From NCBI RefSeq assembly GCF_020536995.1, contig NC_068359.1, positions 88,601,829-88,665,828 of the forward strand: 64,000 nt of DNA. Reading direction: 5' to 3'. A program made the position numbers and the translations under genes. The notes below the pieces were generated by a model. That model saw only the letters and a list, made by a program, of their open reading frames with translations, did no database searches and had not been told where the DNA came from. Of the stretch, positions 1 through 10,844 are shown one piece after another; positions within the stretch are counted from its first letter, which is position 1; each line of letters begins with the position of its first letter. This DNA is from Dreissena polymorpha. Its lineage: Eukaryota; Mollusca; Bivalvia; Myida; Dreissenidae.

Positions 1-1201
1 AATTCGCATAGACTCGTAAGTCAATTGGTAATTGTTGATCCTGGATGAAAGTTTATTGCTCCCATTGAAGGTTGATTCAGCTTGACCTGCCTGGTTCAAG
101 CAGGACACAACGTGGTTCTCTATGGATCACAACCGCATGAAAACGAGACTTCAGTTGAATCAGCAGAAGATAAACCCTAGTAAAGCTCATCGTTATTGAT
201 GTTTGCAAGGAAGCCATTGCAAAACATGTTTAAACCATTATATAAAGCACATTTATACGAAACACACACGCAACATTTAATCATACACGGTGCCGATCAA
301 ACACCATTTAGCAAGTAGGCCTAAAGATGTCATATATACTAAAATACAAGCTGAACATCGTGGTTCACAACTGTTTTAAAATATATGTTTCTAGCTCTGT
401 GCCATCTTTACATGATGTTTCCTGGCTAACCCATTCTCATAAACATTGAAACCATATTGGTTCTGTATAAGGTCGCGTTATTTCGTAACTAATTATTGTT
501 GTTTCGGAAAGACATGTGCGGCGTCCCAGGTGATTTGCTAAGATGCCGTTCGTTAAGATCCATTTGTTATTGTTGGTTAAGCGCAGTGACTTTACAAACC
601 AGCGTAGTAGTATCAATATGGGCCAATTTCCGATAGATACCTTTCTCAGAACATAGAGGACATTAAACCAATGACCCAACATTGATCAGCTATCGGGAGT
701 TGACCGGGATCACAAACACAGTTTTTACGTTGTTGTGACTCTATCTTGAAAATAAGCATATCTGTAAGTATTTCAAGCAAGTTTGAGACATGCATTACAA
801 TGGACATTAAGACACAAATGCGTGTTGGTATTTATACAGACCTAGTTTTAGGGTATGTGTTGATCTCTAAATCGTGAATTACTTTTGTTTATTAATCCAC
901 CATAAAATATTTTGTCTTTAGCAACCAATTTTGTCAAGAAATGGTTTAGGTGAATCGTGAACATCGCAGTAAAGTATTGCAATCTGGTGACCGCACTTTA
1001 CGCACTGTTACCTCAGGGAGATGAATAATTACAATCGTACAAAAAAATTTGAGCCGTCGTGATATAAAAGGACCAAACAAGTCTTTAAAATATTGATGTC
1101 ATAAATATGCAATGCTCGGTATAAGCTTGTTTGTTTTTTCCTATTCATATATTCTTAATAATCTAATAAATAAAAAAAGTTGATGGTCAATTAAAAAATA
1201 G
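1..1201. other. AT-rich sequence without recognisable gene
   Basis: No exon with flanking splice sites, RNA gene or clear repeat was recognised. The 81-codon minus-strand open frame at 437-682 shows no family motif and no plausible splice context, so it is not called as a gene. Confidence 0.5.
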
Positions 1202-3028
1202 AATATGTGACATTACGTAAACTATGCAAACAAGTCGCATGCTGGGGCAATAATGCATTCCCGGTTCAGCGATCTGCGTTGATTGGAGGTCTTGACACAT
1301 TTAAGACCAGCTTCTTGCTGGATGGAAACTATTTTTTTACTTTTATAAGGTATTATCTAAAATGTATGCACACATTTAAGTTTGTTTAATTTAATTGGTC
1401 AAGTTCTAATATGAAAACTATCGGTACTCGATTTTACTTTTAACTTAATGCCAAAGGCACTGATTATCTGTCTTACATGTACACACCCACATTAGAACTC
1501 AGGTGACTACATCATGCATAAGGTACACATACATTTATATGTGGCAGGGTACTGTATACTGAAAATAAATTTACAACGCGTTAAACGCATTAATTAGGAA
1601 TTTTACAATTAGAAAAAGCTGATGGTCATTCATCAAACATATCATATAAATAATGTTAATAGTATACCAGTTGTATTTCGTGATTTTCTTGTTGTTTTTT
1701 ATTGAGTTAATTATTTGTTTGATTAGATTGTGTAAACTTCTGAACAGTTTTTCGTTTATATACAGGCAGGCAGTCAGTTTACAAACTCACACTTATCCTG
1801 GGTTTTGGTAGTTTACCAGTACCAAGTGCAAACACATTTGTCAGTATCTGAAAACTGCCTTTAAACATAAGTGTGTGAGGGTGGGGGGAATGCCCGTATA
1901 ACGAAATGCATGACCAATCCGCACACAGGTTATTTTGCTTGGCAGTGAATCGAACACGTGATCCTTGAAGGTTTAGTCAATCGCTCAACCATTTGAGCTT
2001 GCCGGTCCGGAATTTTCATTATAAAAACATGGTTGAACACTGCAAACTTTAATAAGCTGTTATATAACCAGCCACGTTTCAAATGCAATAAAAAACGATG
2101 TGAGATTAACAAATCGTTTTATTCATGTTATATAGGGGCATATCGACAATATCTCTCCACTATTATACACATCTGTATAACAATAGTATAGTATTCCCCC
2201 TCAGTATTGGATATATTTAACTATTTACTAAGATATATTGATACATTCGTTAATAATTATATATAATATGTGGAAATACATTTTTTCGAAACAAGCCTTT
2301 TGTTGTTTTGCACTCAAGCTGACACAAATCGCGCGCATAAATACACATTTTACAACCGACAATGTGTATAGCGGTTCTCTTCAACTTCAATTTATACACA
2401 ACACCCGCTGAAAAAATATCAACGGGACAATATTTTTTAAACATGAAAACAATAATTTGCTAGGAGTGGACGAAGCCACTTTTAAATAAATATGTATAAA
2501 TATATACGAAAATAATAACTTTCCTATTAACCGTAGATATGCCCTTTTAGATGCAAATTATTGGTAAAAATTTGTTAAACACCTAACAAACGGCACTTGA
2601 AGTTGGAAATTTGATAAGTAGCAACATGATATAAACCGAGCTATCGTTGCGCAACCGGAAGTGATTAAATGCGCATATAGACCAGTTGATGAGTGACGTC
2701 ACGCGCACCTGCAAATATTAGACTCCGCCCACTGGTTGGCAAAAAGAGGTGGATTTCATATAAGCGCGTATAGAGATGGTTGACAAAATCATCGTTTTTA
2801 TTGATACTCACGCACAATATCAAATATAATTTTGCTAATTATGTCTGAATAAAACATAAGCGTGCAAGGAAATGCATTTTTGGCACGATTATATTGTTGT
2901 TATTATTTGTTTTAACTATAAACGAACTCGGGAGTGGAACACAATTTACGAGCTCGGTATGTGGTTACCATAAAAATCTCTACTTGGCACATCTTCGCGA
3001 CCATTTTTAGATTAAAAATTCGCAGATA
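1202..3028 (+). repeat. Direct duplication, copy 1 (1827 bp)
   Basis: This block recurs in the same orientation at 4544-6370 with a constant offset of 3342 bases and only a handful of substitutions, for example near 1537, 1590, 1624, 2473 and 2542. Identity is therefore above about 99 percent. Near its 3' end it has promoter-like words: a TGACGTCA core at about 2694-2701, a CCGCCC box near 2727 and a TATAAG stretch near 2759. It also contains a tRNA-like segment. No long reading frame is present. It could be a recent tandem duplication with a truncated second unit, or terminal direct repeats of a non-autonomous element. No target-site duplication was seen at the outer ends. Confidence 0.9.
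1935..2013 (-). repeat. tRNA-like segment within the duplicated block
   Basis: Read on the minus strand it has a box-A-like TGGTTGAGCG and a box-B-like GTGTTCGATTC at roughly tRNA spacing. It looks like a tRNA-derived SINE head rather than a working tRNA, because the acceptor stem does not close. The same segment sits in the second copy at about 5277-5355. Confidence 0.5.
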
Positions 3029-4543
3029 TTGAAATTATTTCAGAATAAATCAAATTTAATGAACGAACACAAATAAGGATGTAAACAACCAGCAAATAGA
3101 TTGACTTTATGTACGCAACATATACCGGTAGTAACTGATTTGAACATTTATGTCTGTAAAAACCTACCTTGTTACATATTAAATAAATTCTCTTGATAAA
3201 TGTAATTGTTTTTATTTAATTATTAACACCAATTTTGACACTCTTTGTTTTAGCGTTTTTTACCCGGTGTTTTATTGCACCGTTGTTCATCATAAACCGA
3301 TTATCTCGTTATGATCGGATACTGTCCAAACAATTACAAAGAACACATGGTGTTATAAATCCAGGGACCTATTCTTGGGTCCCTGCATAAACCACATGTG
3401 GCATACAAGTGTCTGGTCATTAAACACAATTTATGATACCTCCATGTCATCTCTTGGCATAATGAACGATCATCTAAGCAAAATTGTAAAGCCAAAATAA
3501 GAAACAGTTGCTTAAATAAAATAGTTTAACATATTTAAAAAAGAAGAAGATATTTGTCCGAAATGGATTTACAGGAACTAGTGTATATATATATTAGCCA
3601 GTTTAAACATTATAATACAGTGTTTAATAACTATAAATTAAAAATATTGTGCAATTTCACTGCTACACAATTAACGTATTTTACGATCGAGTACTGGCAA
3701 ATGTAAACTCAGCAATTACGTGTTAAGATTGTACGTTACTGTAGTGTACGAAACGACATCATGAAAACAAGCAAACAACACAAGGGTAAAGAACACTTGC
3801 GTAAAAGAAATTAATATATAGATTTATTTATCATAAAATGCTAGATTGTTATCACTCCTTATCACCAGTAAAGAGAGTGCACGCAAAGACAGTTCAATTT
3901 GCATAATATGCAGTTCTTGTTTTTCATATGTATGCTAAACTTTAATTTGATATTGTCATTCGATGGAAACGAAACGATAACTCATTCAATGGAAAATAAA
4001 ATAACTCCAATGTTTAAAATTTTTAATGTATTCCGCTATAAGGGTTTCTTTTTATATAATTGATTAAATGCCCCTCTTACACTTTCGTTCGCTTATGAAC
4101 AATAACAATATCTACACCACTTATAATTATAATCAAATAAATGTATGTGTTATTATCTTTGAAATATAATTTATCAAAATCTTACTAAGTCAGTGTTTGA
4201 GTAAGTAAAGCACTGGAATTTTGAATATGCCAAGACATTTTTATCACAAGTTGTATAGCTTAATTTATATAGAAAACAACAGATGTTAAATTTGAAATAA
4301 AAATCATGTACCATACAGACTGCTTTATGCAAACAGAGGGCTTATAAATTCAGAACAGTACAGGACCAAACCAGTCTACACATTAAGGACATTCATTCAG
4401 ATCAGGATCCAAACTTTTCACTAACATTTTGTGCTTTTTAAGTTTAGAAGGTTTTGGTATAGATCTTATAGCATAATGAACAGTATACTTGTGAATCAAT
4501 CAATGCAAACCTTGCATGTGCTATTATAAATCTTGTATGTCAC
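3029..4543. other. Spacer between the two duplicate copies
   Basis: About 1.5 kb of AT-rich DNA with no open frame above 60 codons, no recognisable domain and no RNA gene. The sequence just before copy 2 forms a short palindrome (ATGTCACAATATGTGACAT, 4537-4555) across the junction. Confidence 0.5.
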
Positions 4544-6370
4544 AATATGTGACATTACGTAAACTATGCAAACAAGTCGCATGCTGGGGCAATAATGCAT
4601 TCCCGGTTCAGCGATCTGCGTTGATTGGAGGTCTTGACACATTTAAGACCAGCTTCTTGCTGGATGGAAACTATTTTTTTACTTTTATAAGGTATTATCT
4701 AAAATGTATGCACACATTTAAGTTTGTTTAATTTAATTGGTCAAGTTCTAATATGAAAACTATCGGTACTCGATTTTACTTTTAACTTAATGCCAAAGGC
4801 ACTGATTATCTGTCTTACATGTACACACCCACATTAGAACTCAGGTGACTACATCATGCATAAGGTACACATACATTAACATGTGGCAGGGTACTGTATA
4901 CTGAAAATAAATTTACAACGCGTTAAACACATTAATTAGGAATTTTACAATTAGAAAAAGCTGATGATCATTCATCAAACATATCATATAAATAATGTTA
5001 ATAGTATACCAGTTGTATTTCGTGATTTTCTTGTTGTTTTTTATTGAGTTAATTATTTGTTTGATTAGATTGTGTAAACTTCTGAACAGTTTTTCGTTTA
5101 TATACAGGCAGGCAGTCAGTTTACAAACTCACACTTATCCTGGGTTTTGGTAGTTTACCAGTACCAAGTGCAAACACATTTGTCAGTATCTGAAAACTGC
5201 CTTTAAACATAAGTGTGTGAGGGTGGGGGGAATGCCCGTATAACGAAATGCATGACCAATCCGCACACAGGTTATTTTGCTTGGCAGTGAATCGAACACG
5301 TGATCCTTGAAGGTTTAGTCAATCGCTCAACCATTTGAGCTTGCCGGTCCGGAATTTTCATTATAAAAACATGGTTGAACACTGCAAACTTTAATAAGCT
5401 GTTATATAACCAGCCACGTTTCAAATGCAATAAAAAACGATGTGAGATTAACAAATCGTTTTATTCATGTTATATAGGGGCATATCGACAATATCTCTCC
5501 ACTATTATACACATCTGTATAACAATAGTATAGTATTCCCCCTCAGTATTGGATATATTTAACTATTTACTAAGATATATTGATACATTCGTTAATAATT
5601 ATATATAATATGTGGAAATACATTTTTTCGAAACAAGCCTTTTGTTGTTTTGCACTCAAGCTGACACAAATCGCGCGCATAAATACACATTTTACAACCG
5701 ACAATGTGTATAGCGGTTCTCTTCAACTTCAATTTATACACAACACCCGCTGAAAAAATATCAACGGGACAATATTTTTTAAACATGAAAACAATAATTT
5801 GCTAGGAGTGGACAAAGCCACTTTTAAATAAATATGTATAAATATATACGAAAATAATAACTTTCCTATTAACCGTAGATATGCTCTTTTAGATGCAAAT
5901 TATTGGTAAAAATTTGTTAAACACCTAACAAACGGCACTTGAAGTTGGAAATTTGATAAGTAGCAACATGATATAAACCGAGCTATCGTTGCGCAACCGG
6001 AAGTGATTAAATGCGCATATAGACCAGTTGATGAGTGACGTCACGCGCACCTGCAAATATTAGACTCCGCCCACTGGTTGGCAAAAAGAGGTGGATTTCA
6101 TATAAGCGCGTATAGAGATGGTTGACAAAATCATCGTTTTTATTGATACTCACGCACAATATCAAATATAATTTTGCTAATTATGTCTGAATAAAACATA
6201 AGCGTGCAAGGAAATGCATTTTTGGCACGATTATATTGTTGTTATTATTTGTTTTAACTATAAACGAACTCGGGAGTGGAACACAATTTACGAGCTCGGT
6301 ATGTGGTTACCATAAAAATCTCTACTTGGCACATCTTCGCGACCATTTTTAGATTAAAAATTCGCAGATA
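4544..6370 (+). repeat. Direct duplication, copy 2 (1827 bp)
   Basis: Near-identical copy of 1202-3028. Similarity stops abruptly at 6370, where copy 1 continues into a different sequence. The right flank begins with unrelated sequence that leads into the NcoI-palindrome array. Confidence 0.9.
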
Positions 6371-6547
6371 ACGGCCACCGGAAAAACTTTGCGAAACCGA
6401 AATTTCGCAAACTTAAGTACCCTTTTTCTTAAAGATTTGCTACTTTGAGACATAGTATGCGATAAAAGTCTTATCGTTGATTAATAATTGGTTATTTTCA
6501 CTCAAAAAACGCGTTTTCTTCACTATGAAATTTATAAGCAAAGTTGG

Positions 6548-7020
6548 GGTTCCCATGGGATTTTTGCATTTTCCCATGGGATTTTCGATTTTCCCATGGG
6601 ATTTTTTCTCCCATGGGATTTTTTTTCTCCCATAATTTGCAAATGGGAGAAAAATCCCATGGGATTTTGAACATTTTAAAAAACGTGTTTTATTTGCGTT
6701 TGCAAGTATTTTAACGTTATTTAAGGACTGTATATTGGTTTTATGCCAATTATATATAAAAATATTTAGTAATAAAAAAATCCCATTTTAAAATGGGAGA
6801 AAAAAATCCCATGGGATTTTTTTCTTATTTTGAGAGATTTATTCATGAAACTTTCAGAAACATCATATTTTATGAAATGATGAACAACTACGATATTTTA
6901 ATGCGTTTAGTCGTGTTTAAAAAAAAACAAAAAATCCCATGGGATTTTTAAATCCCATGGGATTTTTAAATCCCATGGGATTTTTTCTCCCATGGGATTT
7001 TTTTCCAATGGGATTTTTCA
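6548..7020. repeat. Minisatellite with TCCCATGGGATTTT core
   Basis: At least twelve copies of a 13-16 base unit centred on the palindrome CCCATGGG, in three clusters (6548-6666, 6780-6824, 6936-7020). The palindromic core makes both strands read alike, so open frames called here on either strand (repeats of NPMGF) are artefacts of the array. Confidence 0.9.
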
Positions 7021-7145
7021 GTTTCGTAAGCCGAATAAGTTTCTTAATGCGAAAAACAACAATAAAGGAAATAATAATTATAATTTTGAATAATAAATTG
7101 AATAATATAAATAACATGAATATTTTTAAAATGAGTTACAATTAA

Positions 7146-7924
7146 AGGTTTATGCTAGTAGAACTTATCATTTCTTGTTCGAGCAGATGGTTGAGTCCAA
7201 TTGGTGAGTATGCCAGCTTAGAACCAGTATAAATGCATCGCAGACAGACAACGCTGTCATACTGTACACACCGCTGAGTAACAATCTTTATTGCATTTCA
7301 TTTTGCAACAGAAAATGAACTCCGTAGTATAATTGATCTTATATATGCCCTCTGCTTTTGAAAGCGTGCAACACATTAACATAACAATAAGTCCATGCCA
7401 AAAACTATGTGCAAATTCCATTCAAAGCTATATACACATTATAAAGGTCAGATGACCCGCGTCATGCGAAAATGGGTCTTATGTCATATGCGGCCGAAGT
7501 TGGTCCATCCTAGCTTGTCCAACCGCGCAGTCTGGTCAGGTACTACGCTGACTGATATATAAAGTCAAGCCATGATTCGTGGTCTCATATCCTAACTCGG
7601 TAGCTCCTGTGCGAAACTTTCACCGGAAACGACGGCACCGAGACGGGCGCTCGAACTTTGCGGATGCGCGTTATATGTTATATATAATAGCGCGATGTGT
7701 TTTTTCTTGCCTCAAATTAGTAAGCCCAATCAGCGTTTTATTGTGTTTTTGCTTCTACTATTAACAAGAACTTCAACTGATACGAACATGAATTTTATTT
7801 TAATATGTTTATTTAATGCTCGGAAAACTCATTGTATATTTAGACTACTACTTATAAAACAAAGTCGGGTTTTCGGCATAAAAATTGTTATTCCAAACCA
7901 GATTTTACGCACTTTACTGTACAA
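7146..7924. other. Intergenic DNA with one dispersed-repeat remnant
   Basis: The stretch about 7440-7570 (a GAAAATGGGTCTTATG word followed by CGCGCAGTCTGGTCAGG) looks like a mollusc dispersed repeat I have met before; that is recollection, not a search. The overlapping open frames at 7579-8108 run into the next array and show no family motif. Confidence 0.4.
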
Positions 7925-8611
7925 AAAACCGTTAGGGCCACCGTGGTTACTCATTAAAATCCAGAGGGCGAGAATGCGAGAACGCGAAAGTACGATGACG
8001 ACAGTGCGACAATACGATGGCGACAATGCGTTCGTACGATTGCGAAAACGCGCTAGTACGATGACGACAATGCGACAGTGCGACAATACAATGGCGGCAG
8101 TGCGATAGTACGGGGGCGACAATGCGATAGTCATATCGTACTGTCGCCGTGGTATCATCGCAATGTCGCCATCGTTCTATCGCATTGTCGCCATCGTATT
8201 GTCGCACTGTCGCCATCTCATTTTCGAATTGCCGCCATCATACTATCGCGTTATCGCATTGGCACCATCGTACTATCGCACTGTCGGCTATCGCCATCGT
8301 ATTGTCGCACTGTCGTCATCGTATTTTCGCACTGTCGTCATCGTATTATCGCACTATAGAACTGTAGTATTGTCGCCATCGTACTATCTCACTGTCGCCA
8401 TCGTATTGTCGCACTGTCGTCATCGCACTGTCTGATTGTCGTCATCGTATTATCGCGTTCTCGCATTGTCGCCATCGTACTATCGCATTGTCGCCATCGT
8501 ATTGTCACACTGTCATCATCGTATTGTCACATTGTCGCCATCGTACTATCGCGTTCTCGCGTTCTCGCCCTCTGGATTGTAATGTGTAACCACGATGGCA
8601 CTAACGGTATT
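7925..8611. mobile_element. TIR-bounded element filled with a GTCGCCATCGTA minisatellite
   Basis: About 64 bases at the left end (7925-7988) are repeated inverted at the right end (8547-8611): CCGTTAGGGCCACCGTGG against its near-complement, then CCAGAGGGCGAGAA against TTCTCGCCCTCTGG. Between them runs a degenerate array of roughly 10-base words (TCGCCATCGT, ATTGTCGCAC). The array reads in one orientation up to about 8130 and in the complement after it, so the whole element can fold back. No transposase is present. Open frames on both strands here are array artefacts. Confidence 0.8.
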
Positions 8612-8724
8612 CCGTAATACTGCTAAAGCACAGTATGATTAGGTCACTCCCAATGCTCAAATCTCTATGTCTATTTTAGTAACAACACATGTCTATGGAA
8701 GGATATTTAGGTAAAAGTTACATC

Positions 8725-8965
8725 ATTCGTGGTGAATATTTACATTATGACCGATGCTTATTCTAATTTGCTTTATGACAATTCCAACATGCTTGTTGTC
8801 TATTCGTTTATACTTGATGATTGCTGCAACATTACATCATTCATGAATAATATTTACATTGTGCGTGATGTTTATTCTAACATGCTTCATGACAGTTCCA
8901 ACATGCTTGTTCTCTATCGGTTATACTTGATGATTGTTTCAACATGCTTGGTGACTATCCAATGT
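8725..8965 (+). repeat. Two-copy tandem repeat, unit about 115 bp
   Basis: The words ATTTACATT, GTTTATTCTAA, GACAGTTCCAACATGCTTGT and TATACTTGATGATTG recur once each in the same order about 115 bases apart with roughly 15 percent divergence. The 85-codon open frame over it is probably incidental. Confidence 0.7.
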
Positions 8966-9870
8966 TTGTGTGTTCATTATTCCTGAAACCAGTCATAATC
9001 GGTTTTGCCACTAAGCGTCATTAACAACGGCAGTTAGCAACAGGCAGTAAGCAGAATGCAAGTTACTAAATTATGACATCAGGTGGCGCGCGTTTATTTT
9101 CCGTATGTTGAATAAATTACTTTTCGGGAAAAAAAGCGAAAACATCCGAATCATTTTGACTAGTAAACTGAATAAGCTGAATTAGTTCCCTTCGTTATAT
9201 AATCTCCATTAAACTAAATACGTTCATTATTGCCATGAAGACCAGTAAGTTTACACAATGAATTGACTGCCGTGAATGTTTTTGATATTTGTAAGATGCA
9301 ATTGGCACTCAAGAAATTATACATGCATTTTATTCAGAACATAACGGGGCTGATGTGTTGGAATTGTGGCCCTTCCCTAGTCCAAATAATTACAGTAGAC
9401 GTAATCTACCGATGTGCATTGCATATCGACCTCATATTTATTAAGTAGCCCAAACCCCCATTGCCACAGACCTGTGCGTGAAACTTTCAGATTTCTCTAG
9501 TCTGTTTACCATGCTATAATTACAATTTCTATAAACACATATTTATCATTTTATGACTATATAATGTCTGTGGTATACAGAGAAACCTGAAAGTTACAAG
9601 TACTCGTGTCTAGTACTGTACAACTATTGTACTCCTCGTTGAGAAAACAACTACTTCATCTACATGTATTAAAATATCACAAAACATAATTTTCAATCAA
9701 GTTGGAAAAAATCAATAAATAAATGTCATATAAACAGGTTTGTCATGAACGTTGACGTCGCTCTTGGTTACCAGAAAAATTCCCACGCACGGATTTCAAC
9801 CGTCATTGTTTACAATCAATTAAATGCATAAGTACTTGAATTTGTATAGTGTTTTTTAAAAGTGTCCAGC

Positions 9871-10836
9871 TACAGGTGGTTAGCGTGTGGCTATAATACT
9901 AGTTAGTGAAAACATATTTTGGAATGATAAGTAATCATATTATAACGAAAAATCAACTTTTCTTAAAAAAAATAAGTTAAATATATATTCAACAAGGTAT
10001 CCAACTCGAAATCATCCGAAAACGGGATGCATCGTTTTAAACAGCCATTACTTCATCAATTTTGCAGCGATTTTCACGATCTTGGTCTTATTCAACGCAG
10101 AAATAAATTTCCTTTCTGGAAATGTATATGTCTTGCAATATTTTTACAAATACTGGGTCAACTTTTAAAAAATAACACGATACACAACTCGCGTGACCCA
10201 GCTGTGATCGATCAGACAGTATTCATGACTGAAATCTTCACGGGGAAATGGGCATTTTCCCTGCAAAGTTCACGAACCTCGATACCATAATTCAATAAAA
10301 CGTATGAAAAAAAAACATTCTTACCGTGCTTGCCGTAGAATTATGCATCAAAACTAACTGTCCAGCGCATTTTCAAACCTTTGTTTACATACATTTCAAC
10401 CAACTGACATTTTAAACACAAGGGTGATTTCATTGCTCCAATGCGGAGTTGTGTCCTTACAACTGGAGATTTCATTCATAAATACGGTCTGATCGATAAC
10501 AACTGGGTCAAGCGAATTATGTATAGCTTTATTTCTTAAAATTTGACCCAGCATGTGTAGAAATATAACAATATATATACATTTCCTAAAAGGAAATTCA
10601 TTTCTGCGTTGAATAAGACCGGGTCATGAAAATCGCTGCAAAATTAATTTAGTAATGGCTGCTCAAAACGATGCACCCCGTTTTCGGATGATTTCGAGTT
10701 GGATACCTTGTTATATATAAAACGGTAGTGATTTTTTTTTTATAGAAAATTTGATTTTTCGTTTTAATATGATTATTTATCATTCAAAAAGATGTTTTCA
10801 CTAATTATTATCATAGCCACACGCTAACCACCTGTG
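9871..10836. mobile_element. Foldback DNA element, about 350-bp TIRs
   Basis: The left end TACAGGTGGTTAGCGTGTGG is matched by CCACACGCTAACCACCTGTG at the right end. Complementarity then continues inward for about 350 bases through the words CGAAATCATCCGAAAACGGG, CAGCGATTTTCACGA and TTCAACGCAGAAAT. The 8-mer TGTCCAGC flanks both ends (9863-9870 and 10837-10844) and is a credible target-site duplication. An 8-bp duplication with a CAGGT-type terminus fits hAT-like elements. No transposase is encoded, so it is non-autonomous. The 87-codon frame at 10027-10290 lies in the left arm and is not a gene. A related partial arm lies at about 29650-29870. Confidence 0.85.
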
Positions 10837-10844
10837 TGTCCAGC

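Noticed and set aside
1202-6370. Retroelement with paired terminal repeats
   Set aside because: No coding remnant between the copies, no target duplication at the outer ends, and the block ends do not show a clear terminal signature. A tandem duplication is as likely, so no element name is given.
7695-8435. Several overlapping 70-137-codon frames on both strands
   Set aside because: They arise because the repeat words of the TIR-bounded minisatellite lack stops in several frames at once.
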